Source: Luidia sarsii
Lineage: Eukaryota > Echinodermata > Asteroidea > Paxillosida > Luidiidae
Assembly: GCA_949987565.1 (NCBI GenBank)
Contig: OX465111.1
Coordinates: forward strand, 6,490,967-6,554,966
Direction: 5' to 3'
Length of the DNA: 64,000 nt
Shown here: positions 11,815 to 24,015 of the stretch, in pieces
Layout: the number at the start of each line of letters is the position of its first letter
How positions within the stretch are numbered: the first letter of the stretch is position 1
The notes under the pieces: model-generated
What the model saw: only the letters and a program-made list of their open reading frames with translations
What the model was told of the DNA's origin: nothing
The model's database searches: none
Made by a program: the position numbers and the translations under genes

Positions 11815-11990
11815 TTGAGGTTTATCTACACCTCTTTAATATAAAAAGGGGCAACAAATTGGAAGTTCTAGATTTTGATTAAGAATTTGAGGTTTATCTA
11901 CACCTCTTTAATAGAAAATGGGCAGAATATTGGAAGTTCTAGATCTTGGTTAAGAATTTGAGGTTTATCTACACCTCTTTGTGTCTTAGT
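11815..11990. repeat. 71-bp tandem repeat, about 2.5 copies
   Basis: TTGAGGTTTATCTACACCTC begins at 11815, 11886 and 11958, spaced 71 and 72 bp. Each copy contains the small palindrome GAGGTTTATCTACACCTC. The sequence between copies is conserved (GGAAGTTCTAGAT). No coding potential is seen. Confidence 0.85.
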
Positions 11991-12544
11991 TTTAGATCTT
12001 GGTTATATCTTTGTTTGGGGAAAAATGAAAAAAAGGCCAAACATTGTGACTAATAATGCTTGTTTTTAAGGATTTTGTCTCATGTCTATAGTACTATTGG
12101 GGTCTTATTGGGGAATAAGAGGAAAATTATGGAGTAAAATGGGCATAATAAAACTCCCCAGGGAGTTGCGTTGAAACTAATCTGACCTAGCACTAAAGAC
12201 TGGACTGGCTCACTGACTATGCAGTGGAAAGAAAAGCAATACTCACTCTGTCCGTCGACCTTCTTGGGGGTAAGGGTTTGTGCGCATGTTCACGGCTCAA
12301 TTTGAGCGCCAACGGAGTTAGTGAGTTAGTTGGTTAGTCCTACCTTAGTGAACATGCCACTCTTGTACCCCCGACATCTAAAAATATAAATGGTCTTGCA
12401 CTTCTTGGGGCGCCCTGAAATAAAAAGAAATAAAGAAAAGAAATACATACTTAAAAAATGTGTCAAATAACAAAATAATATTATAACAAGGCAATCTTCA
12501 CCTGGAAATATCTGTTTTCTGTTCTGTTCACTCAATCATTGTGT
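11991..12544. other. Intergenic DNA, nothing recognised
   Basis: AT-rich sequence lies between the 71-bp repeat and the LINE remnant. It may include more of the decayed retroelement, but I recognise no motif. Confidence 0.4.
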
Positions 12545-12712
12545 CAATGCGCAAGTTGGACACTCAGGATCTCACAAGGGATCGCCAGACAGGGCGGTTT
12601 TCCACAAACTCTTCCCAGACGGAATAGGGAATATCACACTACTTTAGGGACGCCTTCATCAGTGTGTCTTTGTGGCATTTCTTTGCCTATAGATAGCTCG
12701 CCATACTTTGCA
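12545..12712 (-). pseudogene. Remnant of a LINE reverse-transcriptase C-terminus
   Basis: Read on the minus strand, the conceptual translation shows KYGELSIGK, then after a frameshift KKCHKDTLMKASLK, a stop, CDIPYSVWEEFVENRPVWRS, and a further stop. This pattern (YGEL..GK, KD.LK.SLK, W.....DRP.WR) is typical of the extreme C-terminus of endonuclease/reverse-transcriptase polyproteins of non-LTR retrotransposons. One frameshift and at least two in-frame stops show that it is decayed. The upstream catalytic part is not visible between here and the 17-bp array, so it was lost or truncated. Recognition is by motif memory only. Confidence 0.6.
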
Positions 12713-12792
12713 TGGGGGCAACTAGAAAGCCAATAAGCCAATAAGTACTAAAACACACCTTTAGTATAGCCAGCCAACGCAGCTACAAAATG

Positions 12793-15292
12793 TAGGTGAG
12801 AAACAAAGAGTCCGTGGTGAGAGGTTGTCTGTGGTGAGAGGCTGTCCGTGGTGAGAGGCTGTCCGTGGTGAGAGGCTGTCCGTTGTGAGAGGCTGTCCAT
12901 GGTGAGAGGCTGTCCTTGGTGAGAGGCTGTCCTTGGTGAGAGGCTGGCCATGGTGAGAGGTTGTCCATGATGAGAGGCTGTCCATGGTGAGAGGCTGTCC
13001 GTGGTGAGAGGTTGTCCATGGTGAGAGGCTGTCCGTGGTGAGAGGCTGTCTGTGGTGAGAGGCTGTCCATGGTGAGAAGTTGTCCATGATGAGAGGCTGT
13101 CCGTGGTGAGAGGCTGTCCGTGGTGAGAGGCTGTCCGTGGTGAAAGGCTGGCCATGGTGAGAGGCTGTCTGTGGTGAGAGGCTGTCTGTGGTGAGAGGCT
13201 GTCCATTGTAAGAGGTTGTCCGTGGTGAGAGGTTGTCCGTGGTGAGAGGTTGTCCGTGGTGAGAGGTTGTCCGTGGTGAGAGGTTGTCCTTGGTGAGAGG
13301 CTGTCCTTGCTAAGAGGTTGTCCGTGGTGAGAGGCTGTCCGTGGTGAGAGGCTGTCCATGGTGAGAGGCTGTCCGTGGTGAGAGGCTGTCCGTGGTGAGA
13401 AGCTGGCCATGGTGAGAGGCTGTCCGTGGTGAGAGGCTGTCCGTGGTGAGAGGCTGTCCGTGGTGAGAGGCTGTCCATGGTGAGAGGCTGTCCATGGTGA
13501 GAGGCTGTCCATGGTGAGAGGCTGGCCATGGTGAGAGGCTGGCCATGGTGAGAGGCTGTCCGTGGTGAGCGGCTGTCCATGGTGAGAGGCTGTCCATGGT
13601 GAGAGGCTGGCCATGGCGAGAGGCTGTCCGTGGCGAGAGGCTGTCCATGGTGAGAGGCTGGCCATGGCGAGAGGCTGTCCGTGGCGAGAGGCTGTCCGTG
13701 GTGAAAGGCTGTCCATGGTGAGAGGCTGTCCGTGGTGAGAGGCTGTCCGTGGTGAGAGGCTGTCCGTGGTGAGAGGCTGTCCATGGTGAGAGGCTGTCCA
13801 TGGTGAGAGGCTGTCCATGGTGAGAAGTTGTCCATGGTGAGAGGCTGTCCATGGTGAGAGGCTGGCCGTGGTGAGAGGCTGTCCGTGGTGAGAGGCTGGC
13901 CGTGGTGAGAGGCTGTCCGTGGTGAGAGGCTGTCCGTGGTGAGAGGCTGTCCATGGTGACAGGCTGTCCATGGTGAGAGGCTGTCCGTGGTGAGAGGCTG
14001 TCCGTGGTGAGAGGCTGTCCATGGTGAGAGGCTGTCCATGGTGAGAGGTTGTCCATGGTGAGAAGTTGTCCATGGTAAGAGGCTGTCCATGGTGAGAGGC
14101 TGGCCATGGTGAGAGGCTGTCAGTGGTGAGAGGCTGTCAGTGGTGAGAGGCTGTCGGTGGTGAGAGGCTGTCCATGGTGAGAGGCTGTCCATGGTGAGAG
14201 GCTGGCCATGGTGAGAGGCTGGCCATGGCGAGAGGCTGGCCATGGCGAGAGGCTGTCAGTGGCGAGAGGCTGTCTGTGGTGAGAGGCTGGCCATGGTGAG
14301 AGGCTGGCCATGGTGAGAGGCTGTCCATGGTGAGAGGCTGGCCATGGTGAGAGGCTGTCCATGGTGAGAGGCTGTCCGTGGTGAGAGGCTGTCCATGGTG
14401 AGAGGCTGTCCGTGGTGAGAGGCTGTCCGTGGTGAGAGGCTGGCCATGGTGAGAGGCTGGCCATGGTGAGAGGCTGGCCATGGTGAGAGGCTGGCCATGG
14501 TGAGAGGCTGTCCATGGTGAGAGGCTGTCCATGGTGAGAGGCTGTCCGTGGTGAGAGGCTGTCCGTGGTGAGAGGCTGTCAGTGGTGAGAGGCTGTCAGT
14601 GGTGAGAGGCTGTCAGTGGTGAGAGGCTGTCAGTGGTGAGAGGCTGTCCATGGTGAGAGGCTGGCCATGGTGAGAGGCTGGCCATGGTGAGAGGCTGTCC
14701 ATGGTGAGAGGCTGTCTGTGGTGAGAGGCTGTCAGTGGTGAGAGGCTGTCCGTGGTGAGAGGCTGTCCGTGGTGAGAGGCTGTCAGTGGTGAGAGGCTGT
14801 CCATGGTGAGAGGTTGTCCATGATGAGAGGCTGTCCATGGTGAGAGGCTGGCCATGGTGAGAGGCTGTCCATGGTGAGAGGCTGTCCGTGGTGAGAGGCT
14901 GGCCATGGTGAGAGGCTGGCCATGGTGAGAGGCTGGCCATGGTGAGAGGCTGGCCATGGTGAGAGGCTGGCCATGGTGAGAGGCTGTCCGTGGTGAGAGG
15001 CTGTCCATGGTGAGAGGCTGTCCATGGTGAGAGGCTGTCCATGGTGAGAAGCTGGCCATGGTGAGAGGCTGTCCATGGTGAGAGTCTGGCCATGGTGATA
15101 GGCTGTCCGTGGTGAGAGGCTGGCCATGGTGAGAGACTGTCCATGGTGAGAGGCTGGCCATGGTGAGAGGCTGGCCATGGTGAGAGGCTGTCCATGGTGA
15201 GAGGCTGGCCATGGTGAGAGGCTGGCCATGGTGAGAGGCTGGCCATGGTGAGAGGCTGGCCATGGTGAGAGGCTGGCCATGGTGAGAGGCTT
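12793..15292. repeat. 17-bp minisatellite array
   Basis: About 146 copies of a 17-bp unit, GGTGAGAGGCTGTCCAT, vary mainly at one step: TCCATG, TCCGTG, GGCCATG or TCAGTG. The unit has no minus-strand stop. As 17 leaves remainder 2 on division by 3, all three minus frames encode the same 17-residue cycle (as in SLSPWTASHHGQPLT), giving spurious frames up to 486 codons. The right flank (15293-15460) resembles the DNA to the right of the 25-bp array. Confidence 0.92.
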
Positions 15293-15499
15293 CCAGTGGG
15301 AGTGGATGGCTGCTATAATTAAAACAATGTAGAGAAAAATAAAAAATAAAAATCAAGGCAAGCAAAACTACAAATTCGGAGCAGATGGAACTAGCATATT
15401 ATTGAGTACAGTAGATCAGATTTGAATTTGCATCTTTGGATGTTTTAGATTTAGTTATCTAGTTATAAATATAGAACAAAAACATGCCACATGAAAAAC

Positions 15500-18400
15500 A
15501 TGACAAGGGGAGACGAAGAAGAGAGGAAGAGAAACACCAGGAGAGGGACATAGGAAGAATAGGGAATGGAGGAATCAAAGAAGGGAGGACAGAAGGGAGA
15601 TGAGGAGAAGACAGAGGATGAAGAACAGAGGAAGGAGGGTGAGGAAGGAGAAGAAACAGTAACAGGGGAGATGTTTCCAAAGAAGGGGACAGATTGAATG
15701 AGAAGAGAGAAAGGAAGAGAAAATAAGGGGGAGAGGAGGAAGAGACTAGAGGAGTGATAGGAGGGGGTGAGTAGGGGAGTGAGAAAGGGAGTAAGAAGGG
15801 AGTAAGAAGGGGGTGAGAAGGGGTGTGAGAAAGAAGATGGAGAGGGGAGGGAGAGGGGAGATGGGGAAGTGAGATGAAAAAGGACGATAGAGAAGGGAGA
15901 CGGAGAAAGGAGACGGAGAAGGGGGACGGAGAAGGGAGATGGAGAGGGGAGACGGAGAAGGGAGACGGAGAAGGGAGATGGAGAAGGGAGACAGAGAAGG
16001 GGGAAGAAGAAGGGGGATGGAGAAGGGGGATGAAGAAGGGGATGAAGAAGGGAGACGGAGAAGGGAGACGGAGAAGGGGGACGGAGAAGGGAGACGGAGA
16101 AGGGAGATGGAGAAGGGGGTGGAGAAGGGAGACGGAGAAGGGAGAGGAGAAGGGGATGGAGAAGGGAGACGGGGAAGGGAGATGGAGAAGGGAGACGGAG
16201 AAGGGAGATGGAGAAGGGGGATGGAGAAGGGGGACGGAGAAGGGAGATGGAGAAGGCGGATGGAGAAGGGGATGAAGAAAGGAGACGGAGAAGGGGGCGG
16301 AGAAGGGGGCGGAGAAGGGAGCGGAGAAGGGAGATGGGGAAGGGGGACGGAGAAGGGAGATGGAGAAGGGAGACGGAGAAGGGAGACGGAGAAGGGATAT
16401 GGAGAAGGGAGATGGAGAAGGGAGACGGAGAAGGGAGACGGGGAAGGGAGATGGAGAAGGGAGACGGAGAAGGGAGATGGAGAAGGGGGACGGAGAAGGG
16501 AGACGGGGAAGGGAGATGGAGAAGGGAGATGGAGAAGGGGGATGGAGAAGGGGAACGGAGAAGGTAGATGGAGAAGGGAGATGGAGAAGGGAGATGGAGA
16601 AGGGAGATGGAGAAGGGAGATGGAGAAGGGGGACGGATAAGGGAGATGGAGAAGGGGGATGGAGAAGGGGAACGGAGAAGGTAGATGGAGAAGGGAGATG
16701 GAGAAGGGAGATGGAGAAAGGAGATGGAGAAGGGGGATGGAGAAGGGAGATGGAGAAGGGAGATGGAGAAAGGAGATGGAGAAGGGGGACGGAGAAGGGA
16801 TACGGAGAAGGGGGATGGAGAAGGGGGATGGAGAAGGGAGACGGAGAAGGGGGCGGAGAAGGGGGCGGAGAAGGGGGCGGAGAAGGGGGCGGAGAAGGGA
16901 GATGGAGAAGGGGGATGGAGAAGGGAGACGGAGAAGGGGGATGGAGAAGGGGGATGGAGAAGGGAGATGGAGAAGGGAGATGGAGAAGGGAGATGGAGAA
17001 AGGAGATGGAGAAGGGGGACGGAGAAGGGAGATGGAGAAGGGGGACGGATAAGGGAGATGGAGAAGGGGGATGGAGAAGGGGAACGGAGAAGGTAGATGG
17101 AGAAGGGAGATGGAGAAGGGATACGGAGAAGGGAGATGGAGAAAGGAGATGGAGAAGGGAGATGGAGAAGGGAGATGGAGAAGGGGGACGGATAAGGGAG
17201 ATGGAGAAGGGGGATGGAGAAGGGGAACGGAGAAGGTAGATGGAGAAGGGAGATGGAGAAGGGAGATGGAGAAAGGAGATGGAGAAGGGGGATGGAGAAG
17301 GGAGATGGAGAAGGGAGATGGAGAAAGGAGATGGAGAAGGGGGACGGAGAAGGGATACGGAGAAGGGGATGGAGAAGGGGGATGGAGAAGGGAGACGGAG
17401 AAGGGGGCGGAGAAGGGGGCGGAGAAGGGAGATGGAGAAGGGAGACGGAGAAGGGAGACGGAGAAGGGGGATGGAGAAGGGAGATGGAGAAGGGAGATGG
17501 AGAAGGGGGATGGAGAAGGGAGATGGAGAAGGGAGATGGAGAAGGGGGATGGAGAAGGGGGATGGAGAAGGGAGACGGAGAAGGGGGCGGAGAAGGGGGC
17601 GGAGAAGGGGGCGGAGAAGGGGCGGAGAAGGGGGATGGAGAAGGGGGATGGAGAAGGGAGATGGAGAAGGGAGACAGAGAAGGGGGAAGAAGAAGGGGGA
17701 TGGAGAAGGGGGATGAAGAAGGGGATGAAGAAGGGATACGGAGAAGGGATACGGAGAAGGGGGATGGAGAAGGGGGATGGAGAAGGGGGATGGAGAAGGG
17801 AGACGGAGAAGGGGGCGGAGAAGGGGGCGGAGAAGGGGGCGGAGAAGGGGGCGGAGAAGGGAGATGGAGAAGGGGGGATGGAGAAGAGAGACGGAGAAGG
17901 GAGATGAAGAAGGGGAATGGAGAAGAGAGACGGAGAAGAGGGACGGAGAAGGGAGACAGAGAAGGAAGGCGGAGAAGGGGGACGGAGAAGGGAGACGGAG
18001 AAGGGAGACGGAGAAGGGGGACGGAGAAGGGAGACGGAGAAGGGAGATGAAGAAGGGAAATGGAGAAGAGAGACGGAGAAGAGGGACGGAGAAGGGAGAC
18101 AGAGAAGGAAGACGGAGAAGGGGGACGGGGAAGGGGGACGGAGAAGGGAGACGGAGAAGGGAGACAGAGAAGGGAGATGGAGAAGGGGGACGGAGACGGG
18201 AGACGGAGAAGGGGGATGGAGAAGGGAGACAGAGAAGGGAGACGGAGAAGGGAGACGGAGAAGAGGGACGGAGAAGGGGGACGGAGAAGGGAGACGGAGA
18301 AGAGGGACGGAGAAGGAAGACGGAGAACGGAGATGGAGAAGGGAGATGGAGAAGGGAGATGGAGAAGGGAGACGGAGAAGGGAGACAGAGAAGGGAGACG

Positions 18401-21400
18401 GAGAAGGGAGACGGAGAAGAGGGACGGAGAAGGGGGACGGAGAAGGGAGACGGAGAAGGGGGACGGAGAAGGGAGACTGAGAAGAGGGACAGAGAAGGGA
18501 GATGGAGAAAGGGGACGGAGAAGGGAGACGGAAAAGGGAGACGGAGAAGGAGGACGGAGAAGAGAGACGGAGAAGGGAGATGGAGAAGAGAGACGGAGAA
18601 GGGAGACGGAGAAGGGAGATGGAGAAGGGAGACGGAGAAGGGGGACGGAGAAGAGGGTTGGAGAAGGGAGACGGAGAAGGGAGATGGAGAAGAGGGACGG
18701 AGAAGGGAGACGGAGAAAGGGGACGGAGAAGGGGGATGGAGAAGGGGGATGGAGAAGGGAGACGGAGAAGGGAGACGGAGAAGGGAGATGGAGAAGGGAG
18801 ACGGAGAAGGGAGACGGAGAAGGGGGATGGAGAAGAGAGACGGAGAAGAGGGACGGAGAAGGCAGACAGAGAAGGGAGACGGAGAAGGGAGACGGAGAAA
18901 GAGGACAAAGAAGGGGCACGGAGAAGGGGGACGGAGAAGGGAGACGGAGAAGGGGGACGGAGAAGGGAGACGGAGAAGGGGGATGGAGAAGGGAGACGGA
19001 GAAGGGGGCGGAGAAGGGAGATGAAGAAGGGAGACGGAGAAGGGAGACGGAGAAGGGAGACGGAGAAGGGGGACGGAGAAGGGGGATGGAGAAGGGAGAC
19101 GGAGAAGGGGGATGGAGAAGGGGGACGGAGAAGGAGACATAGAAAAGGAAGACAGAGAAGAGAGGCGGAGAAGGTAGACGAAGAAGGGAGACGAAGAAGG
19201 GAGACGGAGAAGGGGGATGGAGAAGGGGATGAGAAGGGGGATGGAGAAGGGAGACGGAGAAGGGAGATGGAGAAGGGAGATGGAGAAGGGAGACAGAGAA
19301 AAGAGACGGAGAAAAGAGACGGAGAAAAGAGACGGAGAAGGGAGTCGGAGAGGGGAGTCGGAGAGGGGAGACGGAGAGGGGAGATGAAGAGGGGAGACAG
19401 AGAAGGGAAGGGAGAAGGGGATAGAGAAGGGCGACGGAGAAGGGAGACAGAGAAGAGAGACAGAGAAGGGAGACGGGGAAGGGAGATGGAGAAGGGAGAC
19501 GGGGAAGGGAGGCGGAGAAGGGAGGCGGAGAAGGGAGACGGAGAAGGGAGATGGAGAAGGGAGACGGGGAAGGGAGGCGGAGAAGGGAGACGGAGAAGGG
19601 ATATGGAGAAGGGAGATGGAGAAGGGGGTGTAGAAAGGGGATGGAGACGGGAGACAGAAAAGGGAGATGGAGAAGGGAGATGGAGAAGGGAGACGGAGAA
19701 GGGAGACGGAAAAGGGAGATGGAGAAAGGGAGACAAGTAGGGAGACGGGTAGGGAGACGGGTAGGGAGACGGGGAGGGAGACGGAGATGGAAGTTGGATA
19801 AGGGAGACAGAGAAGGGAGGTGGAGAATAGGTGGAGAAGGGAGACGGAGAAGGGAGACGGAGAAGGAAGACGGAGAAGGAAGACGGAGAAGGAAGACAGA
19901 GAAGGAAGACAGAGAAGGAAGACAGAGAAGGAAGACGAGAAGGAAGACGGAGAAGGTAGACGGAGAAGGTAGACGGAGAAGGGAGACGGAGAACGGAGAC
20001 GGAGAAGGGTCGAGACTGAGAAGGGAGATAGAGAAGAGAGACGGAGACGGGAGACAGAGAAGGGAGACAGAGAAGGGAGACAGAGAAGGGAGACGGAGAA
20101 GGGAGACAGAGAAGGGAGACGGAGAAAAGAGACGGAGAAAAGAGATGGAGAAAAGAGACGGAGAAGGGAGTCGGAGAGGGGAGTCGGAGAGGGGAGACGG
20201 AGAGGGGAGACGAAGAGGGGAGACAGAGAAGGGGAGGGAGAAGGGGATAGAGAAGGGCGACGGAGAAGGGAGACAGAGAAGAGAGACAGAGAAGGGAGAC
20301 GGGGAAGGGAGATGGAGAAGGGAGACGGGGAAGGGAGGCGGAGAAGGGAGACGGAGAAGGGAGACATAGAAGGGAGATGGAGAAGGGAGATGGAGAAGGG
20401 AGACGGGGAAGGGAGGCGGAGAAGGGAGACGGAGAAGGGATATGGAGAAGGGAGATGGAGAAGGGGGTGGAGAAAGGGGATGGAGAAGGGAGACGGAAAA
20501 GGGAGACGGAAAAGGGAGATGGAGAAGGGAGACGGAGAAGGGAGACGGAAAAGGGAGATGGAGAAAGGGAGACAAGTAGGGAGACGGGTAGGGAGACGGG
20601 GAGGGAGACGGAGATGGAAGTTGGATAAGGGAGACTGAGAAGGGAGACGGCGAAGGGAGACGGAGAAGGGAGACAGAGAAGGGAGGTGGAGAATAGGTGG
20701 AGAAGGGAGACGGAGAAGGGAGACGGAGAAGGAAGACGGAGAAGGAAGACGGAGAAGGAAGACGGAGAAGGAAGACAGAGAAGGAAGACAGAGAAGGAAG
20801 ACAGAGAAGGAAGACAGAGAAGGAAGACGAGAAGGAAGACGAGAAGGAAGACGGAGAAGGAAGACGGAGAAGGTAGACGGAGAAGGTAGACGGAGAAGGT
20901 AGACGGAGAAGGGAGACGGAGAACGGAGACGGAGAAGGGTCAAGACTGAGAAGGGAGATGGCGAAGGGAGATGGAAAAGGGAGACGGAGAAGGGAGATAG
21001 AGAAGAGAGACGGAGAAGGGAGACAGAGAAGGAAGACGGAGAAGGGAGACGGAGAAGGGAGACGGAGAAGGGAGACGGAGAAGGGGGACAGAGAAGGGAG
21101 ATGGCGAAGGGGGATAAAGGGTAATGGAGAAGGGAGAAGGGGAGGGAGGGAGAAGGGGAGGGACAGAAGGAGAGGGAGAAGGGAGAAGGGGAAAGGACAG
21201 AGAAAGGGGAAGGAAAAATGGGAAGGAAGACGGGAAAAGAGGGGAGAGGACAAGAAAGCAAGGTAAGAATGAGGGGTTTAGGAATTAATGGATAAGGGGA
21301 GGGTGAAGACGAGAAAAGAGGGGGAGAGGGGAGGAGGGAGAAAAGGATGAAACGGAATGGAGGAAAAAGAGGGGAATGCAGATCAGGGAAGGGCAAGGAG

Positions 21401-21950
21401 GACGAGGAGAAGGGAAACGGGGAGTGAGAGAGGGAAGATGCCAAGAAAGGGGAAAGCAGAGTATCAGCAGAAAGGGGGAATAAGAGGAAGGAGCAGTGGG
21501 AAGAAGTCAGAAAAGGGGGAGAGCAAAGAGAAGGGGATGTGAGAAATGGAAGGGGAATGAGAAGGGAAGTGAAGGATAAGGAAAAGGGGAGGAGAAAAAG
21601 AAGGGGAAAGGGTGAGGAAGAGAAGGGGTGCCCGGGAGGGAAGGAGGAGGGAAGGAGGAAGAGGAGGGAAGGAGGAAGAGGAGGGGTAGGAAGGAGAGGA
21701 CAATAAAGAACAAACTGGGAGAGTATGGAAGAGAACCATGCAAGAGGAGGGGGCGGAGAAAAGCAGAGGAAGGGAGAAGGGGAGGAGAAAGAAAGAACTT
21801 GAGGAGGAAGTAGAAACAGAAGGGGGAGAATAGAGAAGGGGAGGAGGTGGAGGAGTGGTAGGAGGAAGAGAACGGAGGAGTATGAGAAGCAGGAGAGAGA
21901 AGGGGATGAAGTGAATTAGAGGGGGAGGAAGAGAAGGGGGCCAATCAAAA
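15500..21950. repeat. Purine-rich tract built on a 13-bp repeat
   Basis: From about 15870 to 21120 the plus strand is a tandem array of GGAGAAGGGAGAC (13 bp, 12 purines), with variants GAT, GGAC and a 12-bp GCGGAGAAGGGG form clustered near 16290, 16855, 17405, 17580 and 17815. Degenerate purine-rich DNA extends to about 15500 and 21950. On the minus strand all three frames are nearly stop-free and read a 13-residue cycle (SPSPFSVSLLRLP), giving frames of 1425, 1835 and 1993 codons. The plus strand reads EKGDGEGRWRR-type cycles. Frame-independent coding of one peptide by a unit not divisible by three argues for a repeat artefact, not a gene. Long purine runs of this kind can form triplex (H-DNA). 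Confidence 0.93.
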
Positions 21951-22900
21951 TAAAATTCAAGTGTCAAAGCTGACAATTCAAAACATCTTGCACTTTAACT
22001 TAGGAGTAGGTTTGTGGTGACACCACACCTATTACTCACAAGAGAGAAATTTTGCATGGTGTCACTGAAACCCTACTCCTACCCTAACATGAAAACCTTC
22101 AAATCTCATTCATTTGACATCGTGCACTTTGACAGGAATGAGACGCTCAGATGACCGGAAGTTTATGTCAATTCAAATTGAATGATTCAACTTTTTTTAG
22201 GAAATAAAAATAAAAATAAATATGTGCAACGAAAGTACAACAAATTTCAACAGAATAAGGAAATAATTATTTAGACTAAGGGAACAAACTAATAATTCGT
22301 TCAAAATCAATACTGCTTCATGGCTGAATTAGGGGCACGATTTTACTTGAAATACCTATACACCACAAAAGGGTGGGAGAAAAACTAAATCACACAATAT
22401 ACCACCTATTCTTAATGTACTCGAGTCGTAGACAATAGCCTCTTGCCAAAAAATACTTGGGCATAGTTTTCCAAAACATTAATAATGTATTTAATCATTG
22501 TGACGCGCATGTGTCAACCGGAGGACGGTTTATACGCGGATGTGTTCAAAACATACACTTTACCTGTTCCGACATACGCGTAAAAAAAATATGACTGTAC
22601 ACCTCATGTACAATGTACGTCCAATTTTTTCGGCAAGTGGTTGTGCCAGACAATTATCGGTAGGTGGTATGCTGTGGGTTTAGGATTTTTCTCCCACCAT
22701 TATTTTTTTTAGTTTTACGGTGTGGGTACTAGTCTATAGACTATAGTATTAGTATTAAACTAATTATAATCTTTCTCAAGTTTGAACCAAAATGTGGTAC
22801 ATGTCGTTGGGAGACTTTCTTCATACGAAAATAAATGGCCAAATGCCTCGACACAGTGTACTCACCAAGAAGGCACAATGTACAACGTGATGGCGTCCGT
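21951..22900. other. Intergenic DNA with a small foldback
   Basis: AT-rich sequence without a gene. A foldback at 22001-22081 has TAGGAGTAGG...TGACACCA mirrored by TGGTGTCACT...CCTACTCCT. It belongs to the same family as 32732-32901. Confidence 0.55.
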
Positions 22901-23420
22901 CTTTAACAGCACCTCGCCTGAGAACGTGCCTCCCCCCTCTCAAAACAAAATGGCCAAAGTTTCACCCCCATGCAGTCAAACTCTTCGGGCACATGGCAGG
23001 GGTTTGGCCTTCGATAGTGGCGGGCACAACATCGACGGTGGCCGTCTGTCGTCGTAAAATTCCGGCGGAGCATGTCACTCTGTTCTCGCCACCGTCTGCG
23101 GAAGAGTGGGAAACCCCGCTGCAAGATGGCGGCTCGGACGCCTTGCCCTTTGACTTGGAAGTTGTCGTGGTGAGACAACCCACAAAAAATATGTTCTACA
23201 AGAGGAAATAACAACTCTACCACCGACATCGAAGTCGTGCATTGACAGACGAATTCTCACCGTTCTTAGGAAATGCATGGCGCAGTCTAATATTGCCAAA
23301 ATGATGAATAAAGACGCAGTAAGTCGACATTTTCTTGGGGCAACGTGGCTTCGAAGTGAGCTTTGAAAAGCCGAATGGTTTTGTGCACGTCCCGCGCATG
23401 AGGTTGCATTATATAGCGCC
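22901..23420. promoter_or_regulatory. CpG-rich promoter-like block, possible first exon
   Basis: GC and CpG content rise sharply against the AT-rich surroundings. At about 23121, CAAGATGGCGGCT matches the YY1-type initiator element (AAGATGGCGGC) found at many animal transcription starts. The ATG inside it (23125) opens a short frame ending at a donor-like GTG/GTGAGA near 23168. A second donor-like GCA/GTAAGT occurs near 23318, and AGCGCCCTCTAGCG near 23416 resembles a CTCF-type core. No downstream exon was identified before the convergent CIZ1-like gene, so the transcript is unknown. Confidence 0.35.
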
Positions 23421-24015
23421 CTCTAGCGTGAAAACTTACAAGCCATGGCTATTGCTGCCGTTTACACAGGACCCTATGGAAGCCACAAGCTTATGGCAAA
23501 AGGTAGTCCCGATAGACGCGTGTATTTTCTAGCCATACTGTTGGCTGACGTAATGTCACGCAATGGAATTCTGGCAGCTGATTGGTTAGTTTGGCTGTTC
23601 ATTTACTGAAAGACGACTTCATACAGCTAAATTAATAATTGATTTGACTCTTTGTTTGAATATAGTGTCTGACGAAACTTTAACTCAATCGCGTCAATTA
23701 CTAAAATACAATTTAAAAATTGGACATTATTATTGCCACTCCAAAGACAGTCCATAATAAGTTTCACCCCAGTTGCGGCGAGTGAGCATGTCAATTTCAA
23801 CAGCCCCATACTCATTAATGCCCTCCAAAAATATCTCCAAAAATATCTTCTCCCCTCTTCCCATTGAAAGAACTTTTGATGTTAGGCATATCGGAGAGTG
23901 CAGCAATGCAACTTCAACCTTGACTGAGCAGCATGCAGAATTAAAATTGCGAACAAATAACACAAAATGACTGAAATGTGGAAAGTAAAAACAAAATCTA
24001 AAAACAAAAGAGGGG

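Noticed and set aside
12748..15365. Open frames of 108-486 codons on the minus strand
   Set aside because: A by-product of the 17-bp unit; the same peptide appears in every frame.
6451..21120. CRISPR array
   Set aside because: Units are directly adjacent with no unique spacers of constant length, and the genome is eukaryotic.
15459..21444. Open frames of 1425, 1835 and 1993 codons on the minus strand
   Set aside because: They overlap in all three frames, encode the same 13-residue cycle and are explained by a stop-free 13-bp unit. No splice, start or domain evidence supports a protein.
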